Below, piece by piece: positions 7,621 through 14,391 of a stretch of DNA of 20,446 bases; position 1 is the first letter of the stretch; each line of letters begins with the position of its first letter. The notes below the pieces were generated by a model. The model saw only the letters and a list, made by a program, of their open reading frames with translations, did not search any database and had not been told where the DNA came from. This stretch comes from an uncultured Acetatifactor sp. (lineage in GTDB: Bacteria; Bacillota; Clostridia; Lachnospirales; Lachnospiraceae). The DNA lies in the NCBI GenBank assembly GCA_910587755.1, contig CAJUNZ010000032.1, positions 1 through 20,446 of the forward strand, given 5' to 3'. The translations under genes and the position numbers were made by a program.

Positions 7621-8445
7621 TCAGTTAAGGGACGGACTATAGATTCTGATCTCAACCCTTCGGTTCCTGCTCCGACCCTCCGGCGTGGAATTGTCGGCAA
7701 TGGGACAACGCTCCCCCATTCCTGAGTGCTTCAGGTTGGTGGTGTTCAGGGACGTGGTATCACGCAGATAGTAGAATACCGTCATGGCCCTGGCACTGCT
7801 CAGCTCCTCATTGCTGGCATACAGGGCATTGCTGATGGGCACATTGTCCGTGTGTCCCTCGATCTCAATGATGCCTGTGCCATAGCGTTCCAACAGCACC
7901 CCCACCTTATCCAGCACCAGTTTCGCCTCATCCCGCAGCTGCGCACTGGCATTGTCAAAGCAGAGAGCGCCGTTCATGGTGAGCTGAATATACTGAGCGG
8001 TAAAGCTGACTTCCACTTCATCGGCAATCTGGCTGTCCTGAAGAGCTTCCTCCATTCCCTCCGCCAGCTCCTCATTCTTCTGCAGATTCTGTTCCTCCAG
8101 AATCTCCTCCATAGCCTCGGGGGATTTCTCAAACTCGTTAAAATCTTCCCCTTCCGTCTCACTGTCAGCGGTCTTACCGGTACTGTTGATATACTGATCA
8201 AGTTCATTCAGCTGGCTCACGCCATTGCTGATCAGGAAACCGTCGCCAATGGCTGCGGCCCCGCCGTCAAATACGCTGAATGTATTGTTCATGGCAGCCA
8301 CAAAATCCTGCAGCTTGGCCTCCTCAATGCTGGACATGGCAAAAAGCATGACGAAGAAACACAGCAGCAGATTCATCAGGTCACTGAATGTAGCCATCCA
8401 CGCCGGCGCACCCGCAGGCGGCGCATCTTCTTTGCGTTTTGCCAT
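7621..8445 (-). CDS. motB: MotB/PomB-type stator protein with OmpA-like peptidoglycan-binding domain
   Basis: MotB anchors the stator to peptidoglycan and carries the ion-binding aspartate. The 274 residues have a PAW-MATFSDLMNLLLCFF membrane helix (about 16-38) with the essential Asp at D22 and a Cys seven residues later, then a plug-like segment, a strongly acidic linker (about 94-142) and an OmpA-like domain (about 145-270, with GHTDNVP at 197-203 and RNRRVEI at 260-266). The helix resembles sodium-driven PomB more than proton-driven MotB, so the coupling ion may be Na+ (inference). The ATG overlaps the motA stop (TAATG), preceded by perfect AGGAGGTGA inside motA. Confidence 0.96.
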   Translation of the reverse strand: MAKRKEDAPPAGAPAWMATFSDLMNLLLCFFVMLFAMSSIEEAKLQDFVAAMNNTFSVFDGGAAAIGDGFLISNGVSQLNELDQYINSTGKTADSETEGEDFNEFEKSPEAMEEILEEQNLQKNEELAEGMEEALQDSQIADEVEVSFTAQYIQLTMNGALCFDNASAQLRDEAKLVLDKVGVLLERYGTGIIEIEGHTDNVPISNALYASNEELSSARAMTVFYYLRDTTSLNTTNLKHSGMGERCPIADNSTPEGRSRNRRVEIRIYSPSLN

Positions 8446-9239
8446 TACTCTTCACCTCCTGCATCGCTGGCCACTGCCTCTCTGTCACTGGGAGACAGGA
8501 AGGATTTCAGTTTCTCCTCAATTACCCTGGGGTTCTCGCCTGCCTGAATGGACAGCAGCCCCTCGATCATAACCTCTTTCAGCATCATCTCCACCGCATT
8601 GTCCGCCTTCAACTTGTTGGACACCGGGATACAGATGGCATTGGCAAGAACGGATCCATAGAATGTTGTCACCAGAGCCACGGCCATGGCAGGACCCAGT
8701 GTGGCCACATTGTCCATATGGTACAACATGTCTATCAGTCCAATCAGAGTACCGATCATACCCCAGGCAGGACCCATGGCTCCCAGGGTATCCCAGAATC
8801 CCATGCAGTTCTTGTGCCTGCTCTCAATACTCACAAGCTCCGTCTCCATAATGGCCCGGACAAGCTCCGGATCCGTGCCGTCCACCATCAACAGAATCCC
8901 TTTCTTCAGAAAGGCGTCATCCATATCTGCAGCGGCTTCCTCCAGGGAGAGCAGACCTTCCTTTCGGGCCACATTGGACAGATCCGTGATCTTGCGGATC
9001 ATCTCGGATATGTTCTGAGCAGGCGCCTTGAAGATCAGTGTAAAACTCTTCAAGCCCTTTATGTAGTCCTGCAGACTGTGGGACGTGAGCGTGGCAAAAA
9101 AGGCCCCGCCGAAGGTAATAATAAAGGATGCCGGGTCAACGTACTCCTTTACCAGGTTCGCCAGGCCGGCTCCGTTCATAATACCAACCAACATCATTAC
9201 AAAACACATGATAAGACCAACTAAAGATGCTATATCCAC
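8445..9239 (-). CDS. motA: MotA/PomA-type stator protein
   Basis: MotA forms the pentameric ring of the stator around the MotB dimer and pushes on FliG. From the chosen start the protein has 264 residues: TM1 about 2-22, TM2 about 34-52, a cytoplasmic loop 55-145 with ARKEGLLSLE (R92 and E100 match the pair that contacts FliG), TM3 about 146-168 with GPAWGMIGTLIGLIDML, TM4 about 178-204, and an acidic tail. The frame is open to another GTG at 9248. I chose GTG at 9239 because AGGTGA lies 5 bases upstream and the resulting MDIASLVGL matches family N termini. It overlaps motB by one base, and the PomA-like length fits. Confidence 0.96.
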   Translation of the reverse strand: MDIASLVGLIMCFVMMLVGIMNGAGLANLVKEYVDPASFIITFGGAFFATLTSHSLQDYIKGLKSFTLIFKAPAQNISEMIRKITDLSNVARKEGLLSLEEAAADMDDAFLKKGILLMVDGTDPELVRAIMETELVSIESRHKNCMGFWDTLGAMGPAWGMIGTLIGLIDMLYHMDNVATLGPAMAVALVTTFYGSVLANAICIPVSNKLKADNAVEMMLKEVMIEGLLSIQAGENPRVIEEKLKSFLSPSDREAVASDAGGEE

Positions 9240-9271
9240 GAAAATCACCTACAATTTTGCTTTTTTGAATC

Positions 9272-9457
9272 CTATTCCGCAAAAATGCCCTTTCTATATG
9301 ATTTTACAAGATTTTTTATCTCTTGTCTACTTTCTTTTACAATTATTTTTTTTCCGGTGGTAAGGGTGATCACCGTATCCGGGGTTTCCTCCACCATTTC
9401 AAACAAATGCGGATTCAAAAGAATCTTTACTCCATTCAGTTTTGTAACTTCTATCAT
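9272..9457 (-). CDS. flbD: FlbD family small flagellar protein
   Basis: This 61-residue protein matches the short FlbD/YlzI family found beside flgE in Firmicutes and spirochaetes. Typical features are MIEVTKLNGVKILLNPHLFE at the start, followed by EETPDTVITLTTGKKIIVKES and a basic helical C terminus. The molecular role is not settled. It is soluble, with no membrane segment, and is unrelated to the Caulobacter regulator also named FlbD. It lies between flgE (208-base gap upstream) and motA (about 32-base gap), and is the first gene after a possible internal promoter. Its ribosome site is weak. Confidence 0.93.
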   Translation of the reverse strand: MIEVTKLNGVKILLNPHLFEMVEETPDTVITLTTGKKIIVKESRQEIKNLVKSYRKGIFAE

Positions 9458-9607
9458 CTCACTATAACCCTCATCCCCATAAATCCTTCCGCCGTCTTCC
9501 TGTCCGTCTCTGCGGCTTCAGGAGCAAACCAATATAAACATCCGCCTGTGGATCCGCAGCTTGCCGCCCTCCCCAGGCCGCATGGATTTTCCATTCTCAT
9601 ATGGACC

Positions 9608-9629
9608 GGGGGGCAGAAGTCCGCCCCCC
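9608..9629 (-). other. GC-rich hairpin downstream of flgE
   Basis: GGGGGGC (9608-9614) pairs perfectly with GCCCCCC (9623-9629) across an 8-base loop, about 37 bases past the flgE stop. No T-run follows on the minus strand, so it is not a standard intrinsic terminator. It could protect the flgE mRNA 3' end or mark a processing site. Confidence 0.6.
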
Positions 9630-9630
9630 C

Positions 9631-9639
9631 ATTATAGCA
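9631..9639 (-). promoter_or_regulatory. Candidate extended -10 promoter upstream of flbD-motAB
   Basis: The minus strand reads TGCTATAAT, a perfect extended -10 element (TGnTATAAT) for the housekeeping sigma factor. The -35 region is poor (best CTGTTA with an 18-base spacer), as is usual for extended -10 promoters. Transcription would start near 9624, giving a leader of about 165 bases before flbD. The surrounding gap (9458-9665) holds no other gene that I can see. Confidence 0.5.
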
Positions 9640-9665
9640 TTTTTCAGAACAAATTAACAGAGAAA

Positions 9666-11477
9666 TTATCTCTTCAGGTTGGTTAATTCTTCCAACAGAG
9701 TATCGGATACTGTAATAATACGGCTGTTAGCCTGGAAACCACGCTGTGTGGTAATCATTTCCGTAAACTCCGAAGACAAATCTACATTACTCATTTCCAG
9801 CTGACCGGTGGACATATAGCCGTCACCGCCGGCAGTGATATCCACACCGATTCCGTCGAAATCGCCGGAGTTCAGTGTTGCAGAATAAAGGTTGTCGGCC
9901 TGTTTCTCCAGACCGGAGGCATTTGCGAACCTGGCCGTGGCAATCTGTCCCAGGAGCTTTGTCATGCCGTTGTCATAGCTGGCGTAGATCATACCGTTCT
10001 GCTGTATGGACACACCGATCATCTCGCCCACCCGGCGGCCAGAACCTGTATTGTACTCATCGTCAGCACCGTTGGTTGCGCCGATGGTGGAAGTTCCCTT
10101 GTTGTCCACCATGGAAGTCTCTGACATATCCACTGTAATGTCCGTGAAGTTGCCACCAAGCTTGCTCAGCTGCAGGGTGAAGGTGTTGGCTGTGGGCGAA
10201 CCGTCCAGGCCGTTAAACTTACCGTTGTTGGCGTCGAAGGAAACGGTGGTACCTGTGAAGAAGCGGCCGGAGATGTCGAAGCTCTTTACGGCAGCACCGG
10301 TATTCGCAGGATCCTCAATAGAATTCGGACACTTATACGCAGTTCCGTTCACCGTCTGATCCGGAACTGTAGCGCCTCCCTGCTTTAACAGCAGCTGTGC
10401 AATGGACCAGTCGCTGGTAACAGCTTCCGTGGGAGGAGTTGCTGTCGGATCGGCCGGAACCTCTTCTCTGCTGAACATCAAATTCAGGAAGTCATCAGTG
10501 GAACCTTCATATCCGTATGCCGCCGCAATGAGATCCAGCTGCTCTCCCACCGTTGTTGTATTTGGCGCCGTCTCGATTTCCGCATTGTTCGCTTTAAATG
10601 CGTTGTTGTCAATCAGGTCTGTCAGATTTATCTGAAGGCCGTTGGGACCTTCCAGGGTAGTGCCGTTCCAAGTGTATCCGTCCTTCAGCGTCAGCGCATC
10701 TTCTACTTTCTGCTTCTGCCCTGCCGTACCAAGCAATGCCTTTGCTTCCTCCCCCACGGCCACTTCCTTGCCGGTGGAATCCACAATCTTGTCGAGCTCC
10801 AAGCTGTAATCATTCCTGGAGTCAGACTGCCGGAACACAAACTTTGCCGTGTAGCTGTAACCCAGGGAGTCAAAGAACTGCATGTTCACCACCCTGCCGG
10901 TTGCGCTGGTGACTTCTTTGTCATTCTTGTCGATAATGCCGGCCATATAACCCTGGCTGGTAGCCTCGGGAGGATAGGTCATGTTGGCGGAGCTCATAAT
11001 ACGGAGAGCGGAAACGGTATCTTTCTTGATTCCCCCCGTGTCCGGGTCAACCTGCCATCCCATGACATTGTAACCCACGCTGGTCATGGCCAGGTTTCCA
11101 GCGCCGTCAATATAGAAGGAACCGTCCCGGGTAAAATAGTTCTGGGTGCCGTCATTGACCACGAAGAAGTTCTCGCCGGTAATCATGATGTCCAGAGGAT
11201 TTCCCGTTGACTGGCTTGCGCCCTGTCCTGCGATATTGATGTTGATGGAGCTGGCCTTCACACCCAGACCGATCTGCCTGGCATTGACACCGCCCGTTCC
11301 GGTGGTGGCATTGGCGCCGCTGGCTCTCTGAGTGGTCTGGCTCATAAGGGCACTGAATACCATGGAGCTTGACTTGTAAGCTGTGGTGTTTACGTTTGCG
11401 ATGTTGTTACCGATAACATCCATCTTGGTCTGGTGTGATTTCAGTCCCGACACACCAGAAAAAAGTGATCTCATCAT
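9666..11477 (-). CDS. flgE: FlgE, flagellar hook protein
   Basis: FlgE builds the hook. The 603-residue protein has the conserved N-terminal rod/hook motif (MMRSLFSGVSGLKSHQTKMD, then NNIANVNTTAYK) and the matching C terminus (LEMSNVDLSSEFTEMI, TQRGFQANSRIIT). These two regions form the core helical bundle. The middle holds a long exposed region, rich in Thr, Ala and Asn, with a Pro/Thr linker near residues 350-360. Salmonella FlgE is about 403 residues, so this one carries roughly 200 extra in the surface domains. One cysteine is present. The first of two tandem ATGs is chosen, with AGGAGG 11 bases upstream. GC-rich hairpins lie on both sides of the gene. Confidence 0.97.
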   Translation of the reverse strand: MMRSLFSGVSGLKSHQTKMDVIGNNIANVNTTAYKSSSMVFSALMSQTTQRASGANATTGTGGVNARQIGLGVKASSININIAGQGASQSTGNPLDIMITGENFFVVNDGTQNYFTRDGSFYIDGAGNLAMTSVGYNVMGWQVDPDTGGIKKDTVSALRIMSSANMTYPPEATSQGYMAGIIDKNDKEVTSATGRVVNMQFFDSLGYSYTAKFVFRQSDSRNDYSLELDKIVDSTGKEVAVGEEAKALLGTAGQKQKVEDALTLKDGYTWNGTTLEGPNGLQINLTDLIDNNAFKANNAEIETAPNTTTVGEQLDLIAAAYGYEGSTDDFLNLMFSREEVPADPTATPPTEAVTSDWSIAQLLLKQGGATVPDQTVNGTAYKCPNSIEDPANTGAAVKSFDISGRFFTGTTVSFDANNGKFNGLDGSPTANTFTLQLSKLGGNFTDITVDMSETSMVDNKGTSTIGATNGADDEYNTGSGRRVGEMIGVSIQQNGMIYASYDNGMTKLLGQIATARFANASGLEKQADNLYSATLNSGDFDGIGVDITAGGDGYMSTGQLEMSNVDLSSEFTEMITTQRGFQANSRIITVSDTLLEELTNLKR

Positions 11478-11511
11478 AGTGCTTTGTTCCTCCTGACTGG
11501 AACGGAGCCCC

Positions 11512-11535
11512 GCCCCCGTCTGTCATTCCGGGGGC
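11512..11535 (-). other. GC-rich hairpin in the leader between the TIGR02530-type gene and flgE
   Basis: GCCCCCG (11512-11518) pairs with CGGGGGC (11529-11535) across a 10-base loop. It lies just upstream of the flgE ribosome site, within the 80-base gap. No T-run follows on the minus strand. It may stabilise the flgE mRNA 5' end after processing. Confidence 0.55.
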
Positions 11536-11557
11536 CATAACCTCCGCAAAGGTCCGG

Positions 11558-11956
11558 TTATATGATAACTGCTCCGTTAATGTTAGTGAATATATTTTCA
11601 TCCGTCTCCGTGCTGTCCATTGCCGTGACCACGGTCTGGCTTGGCACATTGACAATAAACGCAAGCTGGTCAACCATCACCAGGGAATCCCTGATGCCCT
11701 TCTGCTGCGCTTTCCTGGTCCCCACTTCAAGCCGTTCCAGCTGGCTGTCGCTGAGCTCGATCCTGCGGTCTGCCAGCCTGCCCATGGCATGCTTGGAAAA
11801 CTTCAGGCTGCCTGCCGCCTCCGCTTTTCTGTGCAGCAGCTCCTGGAAACTGACGCCTCCCGCTGCCTCCTCTCTGGCCGCCGTCCTCTGGGGATTGTTC
11901 AGGTACTGTTCCGACAGCTGCTCAATGGAGAGATAACCATTATTTTGAATGTTCAT
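11558..11956 (-). CDS. TIGR02530-type flagellar operon protein, function unknown
   Basis: The 132-residue protein matches the conserved family called simply 'flagellar operon protein', found between flgD and flgE in many Firmicutes. Recognisable parts are SFQELLHRK (about 36-44), then LKFSKHAMGRLADRRIEL, LERLEVGTRKAQQKG, DSLVMVDQLAFIVNVP and TVVTAMDSTETDENIFTNIN near the end. It has no signal peptide or membrane segment. Its strict place beside hook genes suggests a role in hook assembly or hook-protein handling, which is inference only. AAGGAG lies upstream of the ATG. The gap to flgD is 21 bases and to flgE 80 bases. Confidence 0.93.
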   Translation of the reverse strand: MNIQNNGYLSIEQLSEQYLNNPQRTAAREEAAGGVSFQELLHRKAEAAGSLKFSKHAMGRLADRRIELSDSQLERLEVGTRKAQQKGIRDSLVMVDQLAFIVNVPSQTVVTAMDSTETDENIFTNINGAVII

Positions 11957-11977
11957 CCCCGTAAGCTCCTTCTTCTT

Positions 11978-12721
11978 TTATACCTTATCGGCCCCTTCGG
12001 TTCCTTCCGCAGGTTTATCCTCGCCGTCCTCGGTGCTGTCTCCGCCTTCGCCCTCACCTTCCTCCGGTTTTGCAGCGTCCTCCGCTGCCGCACGCACTTC
12101 CTTCAGCTTCTCAATATACTGGTTGAGTCTTGTGACGGTATCCGAAGCCACAAAAATCTTTTCGTAGTCTGTCATTTCGTTGTAGATCTTCTCCAGCTCG
12201 TCGATCTCCTCCGCATTGGACATATCTATTGCGTTCACATGAGGAAGCTTGTTCAGACGACCGGTAAAGTCATATGCCTTGTCGTAAGCCGCCTTGTATT
12301 CTCCATCCACCACTGTGTCCAGGTCATCCAGCGAGTAAAGAGATTCCTCAATGGCCAGATAAGCCTTGCCGCCCTCAAATACCACATAGTCCACCTTGCC
12401 AAACTTGTAATTGGGATCCCCTGAGGTATCTGTGGTCTTGATATAGACTTCCTTGCCCACAAGAGATGTGGCCCTGGACAGTTCACTGTTGGCCGCCATG
12501 TTCTGCATCTGCTCCACCTGGGAAAACTGTGCGTACTGGGAGATATACTCCGTGTTGGAGGTTGGCTGCAGCGGATCCTGATACTGCATCTGTGCTACCA
12601 GAAGCTGCAGAAAAGCCTCTTTGTCCATGCCGTTCTTGTTGGCAGTCTGGGCTTTCTTCAGGGAAGTCTGGGATTCTGTCTCCACTACTTTTCCGTCCTT
12701 GATAGGTGCCATTAAACTCAT
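11978..12721 (-). CDS. flgD: FlgD, hook capping protein with extra C-terminal helical module
   Basis: FlgD is the scaffold cap needed for hook assembly. Residues 1-90 hold the conserved N-terminal region with MDKEAFLQLLVAQMQYQDPL (32-51) and TEYISQYAQFSQVEQM. Residues about 86-140 look like the Tudor-like part (SLVGKEVYIKT). Beyond these, residues about 146-214 form a predicted helical segment with LNKLPHVNAIDM and YNEMTDYEKIFV, followed by a Glu/Gly-rich tail (215-247). The helical segment resembles short three-helix modules of Gram-positive surface proteins (pattern LP...D...AYxxLTDxEKxxV). AAAGGAG lies 7 bases before the ATG. The gene follows fliK by 68 bases. Confidence 0.95.
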   Translation of the reverse strand: MSLMAPIKDGKVVETESQTSLKKAQTANKNGMDKEAFLQLLVAQMQYQDPLQPTSNTEYISQYAQFSQVEQMQNMAANSELSRATSLVGKEVYIKTTDTSGDPNYKFGKVDYVVFEGGKAYLAIEESLYSLDDLDTVVDGEYKAAYDKAYDFTGRLNKLPHVNAIDMSNAEEIDELEKIYNEMTDYEKIFVASDTVTRLNQYIEKLKEVRAAAEDAAKPEEGEGEGGDSTEDGEDKPAEGTEGADKV

Positions 12722-12789
12722 AAGCGTTCTCCTTTCTTCTATAATCTTTATGCCGGTCTCTGCCTCCGGCCGCCGCCCTCATGGCTCTG

Positions 12790-14265
12790 TCACACAGCGT
12801 ATTCCACCGTGCTGCCTCCGGCCGCTCTGACTTCCGCCGCAAGAGTCTCCTCCTCATCCAGGCCCTCCGTGGCCAGCGGATCTATCAGGTTAATTCTCCT
12901 GGAACGGTTCTTTTTCTGGGGTTCCTGCTGTTCCCGGCCCCGGCCCTGCTCCAGATTGCGCTCAAATTCATGAGTCTGCACCGTGACCTCAATGGCCTCG
13001 ATCCTGACGCCCTGGGCTTCAAAGCTCTCCTGCAGCTGTATGATCTGGCTTTCCAGCGCCGCCTTCACCGCCTCATTCTGTGTGATGAAGTTGGCCGTCA
13101 CCATACCGCCCTTGGACTCCAGCTGAATATGGAGCGTTCCCAGACTGGCCGGGTGGAGCTGCATCTCCAGACTTGTGGTATCAGAGCCAAACTGCAGCTT
13201 CATATAGTCCATAATCTGGTTCATGATGCTTCTTGTGTTCGGGTCCCAGGAGCTGGCTCCGGCATAAACACCCTCCGGCTGCTGTATCTGAGGCGAAAAC
13301 TCCCCAGGCCTGAAGTCCTGTACATACACCCCTTCCTGCTGAGGCTTTTCTGTATGTTTTTCCTGGCTCTGCCGGCTTTCCCCTGCGCCTGTTTCCTGCT
13401 GTTCTGCCGTCTGCTGTCCGTCCGAAAGTCCTTCTGTCTCGGGTGCTTTAAGAGATTCTCCGGTAACAACAATGTCTTCCTCCTGTGTCACCGGCACATC
13501 CCGGACCGTCTCGCTCCCCTCTGGAGCTTCCTCCACAGGAACACTCTCCTGTACTGCCAAAACCGGTTCCTCCGCAGGCTCCTTCACCGGAAGCGCTTCC
13601 TCAATCATCTGCCCAAGCTCCTCAGGCTCCACACCCAGCTGCCCGGCACATTCCTGCAAAGTGCCTTTCAGGCTTTCCATCACTGTCCGGTAGTTGCCAT
13701 ACAGTGTCTCATCCATGATAAGAGCGGATTTATCCTGGGCTCCGCCCAGAGCCAAAAGCAGAGGGCCAAGCTTTCCCTCGTCCAGCACATCCAGCTGACT
13801 CAGTCCAAGAGTGTCCATGGTCTCCTGCAGCTGCTCCATGGAGATGCCAAAAATCTGAGCGATCTGCTCCATAAGCCCCATGGCCGCTGTCCCCAGCACT
13901 TCCATGACTGCCTCGAGTTCTTCGGGAGAGAGTTCCTCCCCGGGAGTCTCCACCGCAGCTTCTCCCTTCACAGCACTTGTCTCCCCTTCCTGGGAAGATT
14001 TTTCAGGCTGGGCGGTCACTGCTTCCGCCTTCTCCGGCGCCTCTGTGGGTGCCTCCTGGGTGGACGCCACGGTCTCCTGCCTGTCCGTCCTGCCCTGTCT
14101 GTTGGACGTATTCTCCTGGACGGTGCCGCCTGTTCCGCCCTGCTTCATCTGGTTATTCCAGACTTTCTGGAATCCTCCCCCATCCGCGGCATTCCTGCCG
14201 CCCTGGGCCGGCGCCAGATTTAACAGAGCAGAGCTAAAATCTTTTCCGACTGTACTTGTAGTCAT
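12790..14265 (-). CDS. fliK: FliK, hook-length control protein
   Basis: FliK is secreted as a molecular ruler and switches FlhB specificity when the hook is long enough. The 491-residue protein has the expected structure: a short N-terminal export region, a long low-complexity region rich in Glu, Gln, Thr and Pro (about 40-330), and the C-terminal Flg_hook domain (about 345-440, with SLEMQLHPASLGTLHIQLES and AVKAALESQIIQLQESFEAQ). A basic patch QKKNRSRR (450-457) and an acidic end follow. AAAGGAGG lies just before the ATG at 14263-14265. The 126-base gap upstream of it has only weak promoter-like sequence. Confidence 0.96.
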   Translation of the reverse strand: MTTSTVGKDFSSALLNLAPAQGGRNAADGGGFQKVWNNQMKQGGTGGTVQENTSNRQGRTDRQETVASTQEAPTEAPEKAEAVTAQPEKSSQEGETSAVKGEAAVETPGEELSPEELEAVMEVLGTAAMGLMEQIAQIFGISMEQLQETMDTLGLSQLDVLDEGKLGPLLLALGGAQDKSALIMDETLYGNYRTVMESLKGTLQECAGQLGVEPEELGQMIEEALPVKEPAEEPVLAVQESVPVEEAPEGSETVRDVPVTQEEDIVVTGESLKAPETEGLSDGQQTAEQQETGAGESRQSQEKHTEKPQQEGVYVQDFRPGEFSPQIQQPEGVYAGASSWDPNTRSIMNQIMDYMKLQFGSDTTSLEMQLHPASLGTLHIQLESKGGMVTANFITQNEAVKAALESQIIQLQESFEAQGVRIEAIEVTVQTHEFERNLEQGRGREQQEPQKKNRSRRINLIDPLATEGLDEEETLAAEVRAAGGSTVEYAV

Positions 14266-14391
14266 TCCTTACCTCCTTTCCCTGGATTATCTATATAAAT
14301 ATGCCGCTGCCCCGGCCTTGTGAACCTTAATCCGGCTCCCTCATTCTGCCCTGGGCGGCAGTGCACATTTATACCATTGCTCTGACAAGCC

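Noticed and set aside
9608..9645. Intrinsic terminator after flgE
   Set aside because: The hairpin is not followed by a T-run on the minus strand; on the plus strand the T-run is 11 bases away and no plus-strand gene precedes it.
9666..11477. Possible lysine-cysteine cross-linking of hook protein as in spirochaetes
   Set aside because: Only one cysteine is present and its surroundings were not seen to match the spirochaete site; no support beyond a lone Cys.
11985..12017. Possible flagellar sigma-28 promoter (GCCGATAA with TAAA upstream, minus strand)
   Set aside because: The spacer is 21 bases where about 15 is needed, and the sequence encodes the end of FlgD.
12781..14223. Long plus-strand frame opposite fliK (480 codons)
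   Set aside because: Shadow of the low-complexity fliK coding sequence; no recognisable protein features.
14296..14324. Promoter-like TTCACA-N17-TATTTA upstream of fliK
   Set aside because: The -35 is good but the -10 matches only three of six positions; too weak to annotate.
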